A stretch of DNA of 64,000 nucleotides. Origin: Flaveria trinervia (taxonomy: Eukaryota > Streptophyta > Magnoliopsida > Asterales > Asteraceae). Under the pieces are notes generated by a model. It did no database searches, had not been told where the DNA came from, and saw only the letters and a program-made list of their open reading frames with translations. The stretch is taken from NCBI GenBank assembly GCA_025506515.1, contig CM046452.1, positions 105,882,551-105,946,550 of the forward strand. The letters run 5' to 3'. The position numbers and the translations under genes were made by a program. Positions 1-12,275 of this stretch are shown piece by piece (positions within the stretch are counted from its first letter, which is position 1; every line of letters starts with the position of its first letter).

Positions 1-102
1 TACAACTCCTAAGAAACCATCCTCTTTCCTTTTTTTTATGGGTCAAACAAGAGGAAAAACTTAGACGACTCCATCTAAAAAAAATAGAAAAGTAAAAAGG
101 CT

Positions 103-310
103 GTGTTTGGGATTGTTTATTTAGATCTTATTTTGATTTGTCAAAAAGAGTTTTGAGAAGTTAGAATTTATAAATTTCCAAAAACTCATTATTGTAAATT
201 TTCAAAAACCCATTATCCTTTTCAACTTAAACCGAATATATTCTTATCTCTTTCTAATTTATATTCTTTTCAAAAATTAAAATTGTTTTTTAATAAACAA
301 TCCCAAACAC
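103..310. repeat. Small MITE upstream of NUP35
   Basis: The ends form terminal inverted repeats of about 19 bp: the left end reads GTGTTTGGGATTGTTTATT and the right end is its reverse complement. The AT-rich interior of roughly 170 bp has no coding potential. The ends resemble Tourist- or hAT-type MITEs, but I could not settle the target-site duplication, so the superfamily is open. It lies about 330 bp upstream of the NUP35 start codon and may be part of that promoter region. Confidence 0.6.
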
Positions 311-450
311 TCACAAAAAAATTAATATTAGAAGTGTTTACGACCCGTAAAACCTGAGACAACTAATAACACCCACCCCTCTTATAACTTTTCCCCCTCA
401 TTTTTCGGGACATGAATATAATAATCGAATAAACTTTCATCTAAAATTTC

Positions 451-484
<34 letters not shown>

Positions 485-486
485 CC
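451..486. repeat. (CGAAAA)n hexanucleotide tract
   Basis: Five or so uninterrupted copies of a CGAAAA-type hexamer followed by a C run, about 160 bp upstream of the NUP35 start codon. It probably falls in the promoter or 5' untranslated region. Confidence 0.8.
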
Positions 487-643
487 CCGCATCGAACCCT
501 CATTTCACCACGATCCACACTCTAGGGTTTTTGAACAAACACCCACTAACCAGAGGCTCGGAGGCTGAATCACCAACCTCCCTGCACTCCCCAACCATCA
601 TTCTCCTTTCATTTCATCTTCTCCATCGATCAAACGTTCCACA

Positions 644-3600
644 ATGAGCTCAACGATTCACCGAACCCCCAAATCAACCAACAAACAGTCGTTATTCTTC
701 AACGATTTAGCCACCCCCGTAACCAACCGTCGCAGTGGCTCCGGTAAGTTCACAACCCGGTCAAGCGGCTGCAGTCTCCGCCCTATGGCGTGAAAACTTC
801 GCCACTTCAGATCTACCACCACCGCCCGTGTTCACGCTCGAAGACCGGTCGGATTTCTCACCGGAATCGGGGATTCAGGATTACCCAATTGGGTCCCCTG
901 AACACAATTCGAACCCTAGAACCCCAACACGGACTCCGTCCAACAAGTTGTTTTCCACAAGTCCCATAAGTCGCCCCAACCTAATTCAAACCCTAGCACG
1001 TCGTCGTTTAGAATGTTTGGGAGTCAGCAGGCGCAGAGTGTGCAGAGTCCTGTGATGAGTTCGAGCTGGTGGTCTGCAGGGGGGAGGGGTGAGGGTGATG
1101 ATAAAGGAAAGGGTTCTGGTTCGGGTTCGGGTCCGGGTTCGCCTGTGGATGGTGTGGTTCATCGTCAGCCTGGGGCTTTGCTTACTCTACCTCCACCTAG
1201 GGAGGTAGCGAGACCGGATGTGCAGAAGAGTTCTTTGCCTGTGGGTACGATTGATGAGGAAGAATGGGTCACTGTTTATGGGTAAATTTTTGAGCTTATT
1301 TATGTTGATAATGCAATTTGTTGTCGTTAGTTTCTACTTTACAGGTTAGGTTAGCTGATAATGAAGTTAGTCTGTTAATTATGTACATCATGAACATGAT
1401 TTTGGGCATAAATTGCAATCCATGAGGCTGAGAGTGATCCTTTGATATGACAATCTACTGTTATTGAATTGGACATAGTTTGGAAGAACTACATAGCTTG
1501 ACATTCGTTTCAGTTATCTATGCAGTAATTCATCACTATCTTGTTTCGATACATAAGCTATTGATGTCCACCTCTTTTAGGTGTAATTTTTCTTCTGCTG
1601 CTACACTGCACATATTAATGTATCAAAGTGACCAGTTCCGAGACACATCTATTACTAAAAACACATATTAAAAGCCAATTTGCGCACACACATTTTGGTA
1701 GATGATTGTTATAAAAGGACACTGGTCTTTGTCATTTGTAGCCATCAGGCCTATCGTATGGATGGTTTTTGCTCTGGGATTGACCTTATCTGGATTTGAT
1801 TATCACACATATAATGATAATGTAGTTCATTTTAGTAACAGCTGAATAATGTTGTGGTTTTATTTTTCATTTCATGATTAGGTTAGACTTTCAGTTCTCT
1901 GTTAGTTATACCATCTGACCTCTTGTATGAATGCTTTTGCTGCAGAATTGCTTTTATCTGCAATGAAAACATTTCAATCCAGTTAAAACATAGTTAAGCA
2001 TGCATGTGTTGCTTGATGAATGGACATTGACAATTAAAATTTTTTCATCTTATCTAAAGAAATCTTATATCTTTTTTTAATTACTTTGCATTTGCAGGTT
2101 TTCACCAGCAGACACTAATTTAGTTCTTCGGGAGTTTGAAAAGTGTGGCGTCATTCTCAAACACGTCCTGGGTCCAAGAGATTCTAATTGGATGCATATT
2201 CTTTATCAGGTTATTTCTGCATCCTTTAGGCTTTAGTAGCCAGATTCAACTTGTGTTTGGCATTCCTATGCTAAAACGTTCGTCCAGTTTGTTTATACTT
2301 CCTTTATTTGGCTTGAACACATGATACTCTTTGCAAAATTGTAATATTTGTTGCATGGGGGCACATTGCTAACCCTATTGTCAAATAGTTGACCATGGAT
2401 ACTGGAATGGAGTTACACGTGGTCTAATATTGGCCTTGGTATCTAGGTAGTTGAAGGTGCTAGGCGCACTCAAGGCACAAAGGGCATGCATTGGGCCTAG
2501 GTGCAAAGGGTGCGTGTTGGGCCTAAGCGCAAAGGGTGCATGTTGGGCCTAGGCGCAAGGTGTCTAAAAATCTGTGGCTTTTTAAGCAAGGAACACATTA
2601 TAAAACTGGCCATTTTTAGGGGCTTTAGAGATGTTATAGGTGGGTTCAGTTTTAGTTTAGACTGCTTCCACATCTTTTTTGGATGTTTTAGATCAGTTTA
2701 AAGTTTGAACTATTTCAGACCTGCTCAGACTGTATTTTGCAGAATTTTGCTGGAATTGGTGCTCGTGCACCTTGACGCACAGAAGGCTGGGCGCATAGGC
2801 ATGTGCCTTGTGCGCCTTTGACTACATAGGTTTGTATATCTTTGGGCCAGTTTGGGGAGGGGGGTTGGCTTGGGAGAATTGGGGAATGAAATTAACACAT
2901 TATAGACTTAGGACTTATGGCTAAAGATCTAAATTCTAAAGGAAATCTTACATTAGAGGGGTTATCATTTATGATGGAGAAAACCAACAGAGTTTCAACA
3001 TTTTGGTGGTTTAGTTCAGTAATTGATGTGACTGTATACCTTGACCTTTTTTTTACTTGCTGAAATTGACACTTTGACCTGTTGAAATGCGCATGTTGGA
3101 CAAACCAACTTTCAGCACATAAGAGGGTTAATTTTGGATTAAACAAACCTTCTTATAACATATAAGCGGGATAATGTTATATAAAAGCATCCTACTTTCA
3201 ACGTTTTGTGGTTTAGTTTTTAACCTTTTTTGTAGCATGTTAAATTGCATTTTCAACACTAATTGACTAAACCGCTAGAATGCTAAACGTTAATTAATTT
3301 TACATTGGCAAACACACTTTTTACTCTAGACCTACTCTACTCCTAAAATCATCACATTTGCACTTTGTATTATTAAACTCACAACCATTTGGTGGGGATT
3401 TTGTTACTTTACCACCATGATGCCCCCCTTGTGAACTTTCTTTGTAGTTTTGGACATTATGCTAAAGGAGAGCATGCAAGTAAAAGTGAAAATATTGTAA
3501 ATTTTAACCATTCTACATGTTTAGTACTTAGTTACTGTGTACTTTATGCAAATATCTAAATTACGTTTAAATAATGATGAAATAGGTAATCTCTTAAGAC

Positions 3601-4801
3601 AATCTATTCTAATGAACATTTAGGGGCTGTTTGGTAGTTTCTCAATCATCCTCTTAATGGTTCAAATGTCTGAATGGTTTAGCATTTAATGGTTCAGACT
3701 GTTTGTTTAGCGAGTAAATGTCTGAATGGTTCAGACATTTGCCTTTGAATGGTTAAGTATTATACTAGTGTTGAATGGTTAAGAGGTCTAATGGTGAATG
3801 ATTAAAGACATCTTATCTAAATTGGTCAGACATTTGCATTTGGATAGTTAAACGATATACTAGCTCTTAATGGTTCAGACCTCTTAGGTTAGCACTTAAT
3901 GGTTCGGATCTCTTATTGGTTCAGCACTTAATTATTCAAAAGTTGCTAAAAAGCCCCTTAGTAATAATCAATAGTGAACAAGGAGATAATATTTGGTCAA
4001 GAATCTGATGAGTAGGAAACACTGTTTCCTTTTACTTAAAATTAAGTACAGATAGAGGATGATTTATGCGACAATTAATTCTTTCATTTTCATGTGAACA
4101 AACACTAGGGGTGAGTAACAATTTAGAACTATTGCGATGTGGACTGAAACTGACCAGAGCCGGACGGTTTTCGGGTATAAGGATCCTATACTTTTGATTT
4201 AGGTTCTGTGCGGTTGTGGTCAGGTGTGGGATGGTTTGACCTATTACTCACCCATAATAAAACACACAAACATACATATATAAGTGCACTATTAGTTCTT
4301 TAATATTTTAGAATCTCAAAAGCCCCTGGGCATGAGTGTCTGGAAGTTGTCATTGTATACTCCCGCGTGTCGGAAGGCGGCGGGGGGCATATATATCATG
4401 CACAAATACACACATGCTTACTAAAACACCTTAGTTGACACAAGAGTTAAATTAGCTCCTAATACTTTGTTTTATTAATTGTTACTATTACTATTTTACA
4501 GAGTCGATTCGATGCTCAGAAGGCTCTCAGCAAGAATGGGATGCAACTAAATCCAGCTCTAATAATTGGAGTGAAACCTGTGGATCCAATTCAACGCCAA
4601 TCTCTTAGTGATAGACTGCATAATCAAGGATTCATGCAATGCCACACCAACCACCAGAAAAACAGACCCAATTGCCTTTAATGCTTCTACTCGAATTCAC
4701 AATCAAAACGGCCCCAGCGGTACCCCAATGCTGGTGGAACCATGGCCTCCCCTGCAAAATCAGTAGTCTCCAAAATTGTAGATCTGATGTTTGGGTTGTA
4801 A
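644..4801 (+). CDS. NUP35: NUP35-type nucleoporin (MPPN/RRM-like), frameshifted in this sequence
   Basis: Product: plant NUP35 (NUP53 family), a linker nucleoporin of the inner nuclear pore ring. Exons are 644-1281, 2098-2209 and 4502-4801, with GT-AG introns; together 1050 nt, about 349 codons, the usual plant length. The N-terminus has QSLFFNDLATP, then PGQAAAVSALWRENF and DLPPPPVFTLEDRSDFSPES; the end of exon 1 has PPREVARPD and EEEWVTVYG. Exons 2-3 encode the RRM-like MPPN domain (FSPADTNLVLREFEKCGVIL, FDAQKALSKNG, IIGVKPVDP). The C-terminus ASPAKSVVSKIVDLMFGL is the amphipathic tail expected for membrane binding. Oddity: conserved segments move between frames four times (about 755, 930-970, 4637 and 4725), so no open frame runs through. 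Because the shifts cancel in pairs and neighbouring genes show the same fault, I favour sequence error. A decaying pseudogene copy is the alternative. Confidence 0.9.
2470..2566 (+). repeat. Local short tandem repeats in NUP35 intron 2
   Basis: Three to four diverged copies of a roughly 26-bp unit built on GGGCCTAGGCGCAAAGGGTG. Similar GGCGC/AAGGCAC-rich stretches lie at about 5170-5265, 43965-44025 and 54460-54510, so this looks like a fragment of a dispersed repeat rather than a functional site. Confidence 0.55.
3623..3957. mobile_element. Tourist-like MITE (PIF/Harbinger type) in NUP35 intron 2
   Basis: A 335-bp element flanked on both sides by the trinucleotide TTA, the target duplication typical of PIF/Harbinger elements. 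The left end starts GGGGCTGTTTGGTAG and the right end is the imperfect reverse complement (GGGGCTTTTTAGCAAC). The interior is made of repeated motifs around AATGGTTCAGAC and has no open reading frame. Non-autonomous and probably harmless in the 2.3-kb intron. Confidence 0.8.
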
Positions 4802-7602
4802 CTTAGTATCATCTTTTAGTCTTCCTTCCTTTTTGGTATTTTCATAGTAACATGGCATGAGAGCCTTATAGAGATTGTAAAAGACATGAAGTCGCCCAAA
4901 GTCAGTATTGTTGTTTAATTAAATCTTTACATTATGTGTTGTGTTTGGTGTTTGCATGTTGGAATTTGTCAATGTTTTATATATTTGATTTAATTTTCTC
5001 CATTAACGTTGCAAAAACATGCGATACCAGACATGCTAACCGCTCAACAAGCAAATTGAAGTAGATCTTGTTTATAACGTGTATGGTAATGAATTGAAAG
5101 GGATGGGAATATGGCATGGGATGATGAATATGTTCTCCTGGACACATGACAATGTTTTTGGGTAGGCCAAAAATCATTAGGCGTTAGGCACTACGCATTA
5201 GGCATAAGTGCCAAACTAAACCTTCCTCTGCCTTTGACCACGTGCCTCTCATTAGGCATCTACTTAACTTCACCAAAATGTTGATTTTGACTCCCGATAG
5301 ACTTAATTCGCATATTGAACTCGAAAACCTTACATAAATGAAAAATCTAATGCGTTATTCATAATGTGTTATATGGCAACGTACAACTTGATGGTCTTTT
5401 TATTTTTTCATTTAACCGGTCAAGTAGATTAGACGGAGGAAATATAATGATGTACAGGTGACTTTGGCATTACATCGTTGTGGGTTGTGATGTTGATAAC
5501 GGTCAAAGAAGAATAATGGCAACGTGATGGGAAAGTATGGAACTTGAAGTCCCCATGTTTGTTGTATTGTGTTGAAAGAATAATTATAATATGTAGCAGT
5601 AGTAGTAACATGGAAGACAAATAGCTATGGTTGAATCGATCCTATTTTTATTTTTATATTTCTCTATTCACGTACCTCAATTATTGTACCATGTGCTTGT
5701 TCACATGCACGTATGCCCCCCACCCCCACCACTCTCACTCCCTTGTCATGTGTACATTCATTGTACTTTCAAGTACCTCTTTTATTATTTATTTTCCTTC
5801 TATTATTTCTTTTCTACAACATTGCTTAAACACATCTCTTGAATATTAATCTTTGCCCCTAAAAACAAGGGAATTTTTATATGATAAGTTAAAAAAAAAA
5901 AGTACTACAAAGAAAAATGAAGAAAGGTACGTTTAACATGAATTTTCCTAATATTGGTATTTATATTATAGCTGGTTTTAAAGCTATCATGCCCTTTCTC
6001 TAGCTGACAATTAAAAATGAGCATATGTTTTTATGAACGGTTGTCTTAGATTCTTAAACACCTATAAAATCTGTGTTGATACGAGATGATAAGAGTCTTT
6101 AACTTGGATCAACAAAAGAATTAAAAGAATGAAACCTTCAAGTTAAGTAAAACCTGGATTTCATCATTACACATTTGCTTAAAATCAAAGGATTCATTTA
6201 TTAGTTGAAATACTATCTAGTAGAATACTTGTACTTGACCCTAAGCCTCAACCGACACTTATTAACGTACGAAATCATAATCATGGAAACTTGTCTTTGA
6301 TTAGTATCACGGCCATCATAAAATAGCAATTATACTTTCTTTTCTCCTCAGAATTTATATTACAGAATACAACCACAATAGTAATTATATAAGTATATTT
6401 TTGCCTCAAAATAAAATTTATATAATAGAAAGCAACCACAATAATAATTATATAAGTGTATATATACGTCAAAATATATTTCAAACTACGTTTTAACATT
6501 TATAGTCATAAAACACCTGAAATCATTTCATATTTCTACTTTATCATGTTTGCCCTATGAACAAATCATTTTTAAATGTATAAATTATCCTATCTTTATT
6601 TTTTAATATTTATACGTGAAAGTTTTGTTGACTATGCACTATTTCTCTCTAACATCCACTTTATTCATCTTATAAAGAGATTTATGTTCTTAATTCAAAA
6701 ACATTTCTCTTAAATATTAATAAATATATTCTACGTATGATATTTGTTTTCTTGATTTATAACTACAGAGTTACCATCTTTAAAGCATAAATATAATATT
6801 GATTTTTCTTCATATAGTAATGCTTTATATGTTTTCTAAAAGAATTCATAACTTTTGTGATAAGATAATCCGATTCTTTTATATGTTATATGCAACATAA
6901 ATGGGCGTCGGATGAAGAAGTTAAAGGGTAGTAACGTAAATTTAGGTAAATTACAACCAAAGTCTTGGAAAATGAAATGATAACAGATAAGACTTTTGAT
7001 ATAAAAGTTTGAGCGGTTGCATGTGCTATATTGAGTGCACAAAGGATGGACCATACTGCTTACGTTACTAGTGCACCCATTTGCATTCTATACTTTTCAA
7101 CGCTAATTTACTTTATTTTATTTCATAACTTGTTTATTAAACAATCACAAAATTGCTCCTTGAAAATATTAACTTATTAACACTTGGGTCATTTTGTTTT
7201 TGGCGGTGCAAACGTTTGTTACCCAACAGCAGAACTTTTACTCTTAACCTATTAAATTAGTACGTATTATGCTACACTTTGATACTATCAGGACAAAAAC
7301 ACGAATTTAAACTTGTTCTTTTTAAAACAGTACATCATGCTACACTTTAATATCGTCAGGACAAAAACCCTTTTGATAAGCTAACAAGCTAGTAATTAGA
7401 AAGAACCAACAATTAGTGGATTTGATTACAAAGGTTACAAAATTCTACAATGAATTCATCATGTTATGTATATTTTTTTTCCTCTTTTGAGTTGTAAACC
7501 AACTTAATCCTCAGAAAATGGAGTAAAAATGGGAGATTATAGAAAAGCTGCTAATGGATTGATTGATTGATTCTTCTTAGAAGACTAATCTTAATGCTAA
7601 AC
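4802..7602. other. Intergenic region between the convergent NUP35 and GATA genes
   Basis: Contains the NUP35 3' flank and AT-rich DNA. I saw no conserved coding segment, tRNA or structured RNA. There is a GCATTAGGCA-rich dispersed repeat fragment at about 5170-5265, and otherwise only short simple runs. Confidence 0.6.

Positions 7603-7664
<62 letters not shown>
7603..7664. repeat. (TCA)n microsatellite in the GATA gene 3' UTR
   Basis: About 20 uninterrupted TCA units, ending 14 bp from the stop codon of the GATA gene at 7678-7680. On the mRNA strand it reads (GAT/TGA)n at the very start of the 3' untranslated region. A shorter GATTGATT run lies at 7557-7572. Confidence 0.95.
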
Positions 7665-7665
<1 letters not shown>

Positions 7666-7677
7666 ATCCTTCTGTAA

Positions 7678-8740
7678 TTAGATCATATGCATGTAATTAG
7701 GTCCAATTTGACGGTGAATCAGATAATCATCACTTGCATTGCAACCTTCAAAACTTGAGCTATGATTAATCAACTGTTGCTGCGAGTTACGGAGCTCCAT
7801 TTGCCGTCGGAGCTCCATCACCTTCCGGTGGGAATTGGAGTGCTTTGCGGGTACAAACGTCGGGCTAGCAGCGGGTCGGTACTCGGGCATTAACCGACCC
7901 GACTTGTAACGGACCCCACACGCGTTGCACAACGTTTTGGGCCCCATCGGACCCCTCCGCCACTGTGGTGTCTTATCGGAACCACAATGTAAGCACCTCC
8001 GTACGGAATTCTCACCGTCGGTTTTTCTCAACGGCGTCGTTTTGGTAACGTCGGTGGTCGGAGACGACGGTTTCACGTGGAGGAGCCGTGACGACCAATC
8101 GCACGGAGCGGCGCGTGAGCGTTTGCTGCGGACTTTCCCCGGGACTAAAACGTCATTTTGAAATATCGGTGAGGTGATTCTGTTAGCACCGGCGGTTTTC
8201 TGTTGGAACGCCGGAGTGTCGCCGGAGGATGACGTGTCCGTCGCCGGAGCTTTGCTCGCGGCGGAGATTAGTTGCAGATTATGCAGGTCATCGGTCGATA
8301 ACGATTCCTCATTGATGCTCGATAGCCATTCCAATTCCGCCAAATCATCATACTGAATAATCGATAATTCAACAACAATTTCATCAGTTTTCGCTCGAAA
8401 ATCGCTAATCAACACGAAAACAGAACAAAATCGAATTGTAAATTGTTAATAACATAACACCTACCGGAACACAGAGTTCACCGCCGGAGAATTGGGAGTC
8501 GGAGAGGCTGTAGGAGCTGATGTTGCCGGAGAAATGAGCATCTCCGCCGGAAACGGAGGAGTTAGAGCTGGAGAAATCAGCTGAATTGGACGTGAAGGAG
8601 TCGAAAAGGCCTTCATTCATGACGATATCTTCGTCGGTCGGAAAGTCAACGAGCAAGTCGTCGACGGTGAACTGGTTGCCGCCGGAGATATACTCCGGTT
8701 GGTCAAAGTAGCAGTCTCCGGCGCCGAAGTAAGTCCCCAT
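7678..8740 (-). CDS. GATA-type zinc-finger transcription factor, GATA9/12-like
   Basis: A plant subfamily-I GATA factor that binds (A/T)GATA(A/G) in promoters, with light- and development-related roles in this group. Two coding exons, 8465-8740 and 7678-8352, join across a GT-AG intron (donor GTAGGT, acceptor ATTCAG) to give 316 residues, the normal size. The N-terminus has the acidic conserved block FTVDDLLVDF; the exon junction rebuilds ELCVP-YDDLAELEWLS. A basic stretch KVRSKRSRA is a likely nuclear signal. Near residues 230-255 lies one type-IV finger, C-x2-C-x18-C-x2-C, containing TPQWRRGPMGPKTLCNACG, followed by YKSGRLMPEYRPAASPTFV and HSNSHRKVMELRRQ. The C-terminal DDYLIH...GP ending points to the GATA9/12 branch. 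Unlike its neighbours it has no frame break. A TATA box lies about 100 bp upstream of the ATG. Confidence 0.95.
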
Positions 8741-8840
8741 GAAAGCTTTCGTTTTTGTGTTATCGTTTACAGAGAAAGGTGAATAGGGGTGTTGGTGGTG
8801 TGAGGTATTTGAGGAGTGAACAAGAGGGGGCTAATTGTAA

Positions 8841-8848
8841 ATTTTATA
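8841..8848 (-). promoter_or_regulatory. Probable TATA box of the GATA gene
   Basis: TATAAAAT on the minus strand, about 100 bp upstream of the GATA start codon, followed by a CT-rich leader typical of a plant 5' untranslated region. It sits next to an A run and an (ATT)n tract (8850-8880), so chance occurrence is possible. Confidence 0.5.
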
Positions 8849-8849
8849 A

Positions 8850-8880
8850 AAAAAAAATTATTATTATTATTATTATTAAT
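8850..8880. repeat. Poly-A plus (ATT)n microsatellite
   Basis: Short A run followed by eight or so ATT units, just upstream of the GATA promoter. Confidence 0.85.
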
Positions 8881-9204
8881 ATAGCAGCATCTTTAAAAAA
8901 ATAAAATAGTTTAAATAAATTAGAATCTAGCGTCTCAAGTCTCAACTCACTTGCAACTTCTGTAAAGTTGCTTCCTATCACTGTATTTCTTCTTTGAAAT
9001 ACTATTAATGCTTTTCTTTTTCTTTTTTCCTTTTCTCTTTTTCTTTTATATCTCACATGGTTTTGTTTTTTATTTTCATTTTTCTTTTAACCTAATAGTC
9101 GTAAGTACTCCTAACCCATGTTCACCACCATTTATTATACATAATAATATAATATTATTTTACGCGTTTTAACCTACGAAATGAAACAAGAAGTTAGTTG
9201 TTGT

Positions 9205-9207
<3 letters not shown>

Positions 9208-9251
<44 letters not shown>
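9208..9251. repeat. (TA)n microsatellite
   Basis: About 22 uninterrupted TA dinucleotides in the GATA upstream intergenic region. Confidence 0.95.
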
Positions 9252-9253
<2 letters not shown>

Positions 9254-11761
9254 CTTAGGCAAAGTGGGAGCCAACTTTTGGAGGTGAAAATGGGTTAAAT
9301 TAATAATGAGATTAAAAAAAAGTTATAAAATAAGAATTGGATGGTGGTGAAATGAATGGTGGGATAAAGAAAATGCGAAAGCATCCAATGAGGAATGGTT
9401 TAGGGCCAGTGGTGAGCTGTAATTGCGGTTGTAACACCAATTTACATTCTCCTTTGTCAACATCTAGTACCTTATTCAAAGGCGTTACATGTTCTTGTTT
9501 TTTAGACTTATAAATATCTGATTATGTGATGCTAATAATATAATAATAATAAGGGAATATTCTTAAATGTTAAGGATCTGTCTTATGAATAAACATCTGG
9601 CCTATATTGATGTTCATAAGTTGGGTCATAAGGATCAACATAATTTTTTAAAAAATCTTAGAAAACCATGCAAGCATTGTGTGTTGTATGTATATTTACA
9701 TATTTATGGTCGTGCCAGAACTATTTTCACATATTTAGTTGTGACCTATGCGTCAACATCGTATTGATAAATACACACCTATACAAAAATAAAATCTTGG
9801 CATCTGCTTTATAGCTCCTATATCATCAAAGGACGTTTGTTACATTCTACAGGTGGTGATAAACAAGTATTATTCACATGAAATATCAAATCTACGCAAG
9901 TTTGAGTAGTGCAGAACATGAAAACCCATAAATGTTTTTATTTATATCTTTTGAGGTGAAATTTTTTAAAAGATATAAGTGAGAAATATTAACAATTTCA
10001 TTAGAGCTCATGTATTACATGGGTGGAATTAATAAAACATATTAAAATCATTAGTTTTATAAATATTTTATTCTCAAGATGTTATTATCCATTGGTGAAA
10101 TAAAAATATAATGAATATTTAAAAGTTATAACACATAATAAATTAGAAATTATTACTCTATATTTAATATGTATTAGTAAATTATTAAAATAACTACATT
10201 TATATTTTAGACGTTTAATAGTTTAGTTTACTTATTTACAATAATTATCATTTAATATGAGAGAGACACGAAACACAAATATACATATATTTGTTTTAAT
10301 TAAAAAGGAAAATTAAATTAATTATTTTTACAATTTTTGTATTTATTATGAGAGAGTGACGAGAAAATTATTTTTTTGATATGATAGAATTATGACACGT
10401 GTCATTTGATATTCTATAATGATAACACGTGTCTTAAGAAAATTTTCTTTTACTATAGTTTATAGATTTAACTTAAAAATGACATAAAATGATAGTCTTA
10501 AAACATTTACTTAAATATATATGTGGCTTTCATTCGTTTATGTACATCCTTCGAAGTTACGCACAATACAATAAAATAAATATGCGATTGCTATTTTATT
10601 AATAACTAGTGACTAGTGATGTTATGTAAGTGTGTGATTTATATTTTGGGATATGATTAGTAGTGGTTGTGCGTAAAAAAAAGAAAATATTTATAAGGAT
10701 TGTATTATGATTTCTCATATTTGAAAAACACGGTACAACCCTCTTAAATTTTTTAATAGAAATGACAGTGAATGAAGAAAAAAAAAGATAATGATAAATA
10801 TGTTAAAAGAATATTATTTAACTAAAAGAGATAGTAAAAAATAATATTTTTAACGTAAACATAAAAATGAGATTTGAAAAGTTAGTGTGAATGTTTTGCT
10901 TGTACTATCTCTATCACACATAAACAGTGATACCCCCACCAAAAGTTAACATGTGATTGTTTTGTCTCATAAATAGGACACTTTAAGTGTAAAGCTATTG
11001 TAAAAAAAAAACTATGATATAACACAACCAATAGTACGATTAGTTTCAAGATTTTTAATAAAAAGATCAATTTGTTTAATAATAGATCATCGTGTATTGG
11101 GAACCGTGTGTTTGTTTAATCCGGAGAAATGTTTACTTACTACTTACTAGCTACAAATTAAAGATTATTTTAAGATAATAATAGTATATATGCACAGCAA
11201 TTGTGAGAAGGTTGGATCGGACCGTTTGGTTTAGTTGAGCTAGCTGTAAGCGTGTTATATATAACGTGAGTCTGCATACTAGCAGTAGAATATACTAAAA
11301 TTATAAAACAGAAAATTAATATATAAAAAAAACAAATACCGGTGTTGGCAGTATTACTATGGTATGAACATCAATATGTCAACATGTTCATCATGATAAA
11401 AGTGAATTAAAATCCAAAATAGGTGTGGAAATAGCAACACAACTACAACAATTGTGTTCACAAAAGCTAAAACTTTCAATTTCCATACTCTATTTGGATT
11501 GAAGCTATTAATTTGAAGACGAATTTCTAGAATCTGTTCATTGGACTGTCAATCATGTTTCTATAAATGCGTTACATGATGATAATAATAATAGGTAGCG
11601 TTGAACCACAGAAGAAAATACAAGAGCGTCATATAAAAAGTTATAACTGTTAATCCGGAAGGACTGCGACTAAAATAATGTTCTTGTTACCATGATAGAT
11701 TGCGACATAATTACCACAATAACCAATGAGTTTTCCTACATGCGTCGTGTCTGGATCCTAC

Positions 11762-11821
11762 GCTGAACGGAAATATTTAATATAATTATTTTATCACTGA
11801 ACGGAAATATTTAATATAATT
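11762..11821 (+). repeat. Short direct repeat, 25-bp unit, two copies
   Basis: The unit beginning CTGAACGGAAATATTTAATA occurs at 11762 and again at about 11797, separated by some 10 bp. A local duplication with no evident function. Confidence 0.75.
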
Positions 11822-12195
11822 CTTCAAATATCAAGAGTTGACTAAACCAAGTTGCGAAAATGAAATATGAAGTTGACTTTATTTATAAAAATATTACATC
11901 GAGTGTATCATTTTGCACCTACTACGTAAATATAGTCCAAGTAAACCCTAGGAGGTGCTGTTTATTGCTTCTATTGTATATTATACCTATAATTACTTGA
12001 ACACAGTGATCATATATCTACTAATATAATATTGGAGAGAGTTATTAAGAAAACCATATGTATGTAAAAAACCAAATAAAATCACGGAAACACTTGACAT
12101 AATTAACAACTTTTATGTATATTTAAGCAATCTCTTACATATATGTAATGACGGAGCTTGAACCTCACTATAAGGGGGGCGGCACTACCGAGCTA

Positions 12196-12275
12196 AATAA
12201 GCTTCGCCCTCAATAAGCCTCGCCCTCAATAAGCCTCGCCCTCAATAAGCCTCGCCCTCAATAAGCCTCGCCCTC
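12196..12275 (+). repeat. 16-bp tandem array, five units
   Basis: Five head-to-tail copies of AATAAGCCTCGCCCTC; the first differs by one base (GCTTCG for GCCTCG), the rest are identical. It sits just after a short GC-rich stretch (GGGGGGCGGCACTACCGAG) in otherwise AT-rich DNA, suggesting a young minisatellite seeded in an old insertion. Confidence 0.95.

Noticed and set aside
735..1285. Two separate small genes in overlapping frames at the 5' end
   Set aside because: Both translations are consecutive parts of one NUP35 exon read in different frames; the conserved order of family motifs shows a single gene.
5627..5849. Two overlapping frames rich in phenylalanine, tyrosine and histidine
   Set aside because: They arise from TTT/TAT/CAC-rich simple sequence and overlap in two frames with no conserved feature.
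7925..8356. Plus-strand frames opposite the GATA gene
   Set aside because: They are antisense shadows of a clearly coding, GC-richer exon and show no motif.
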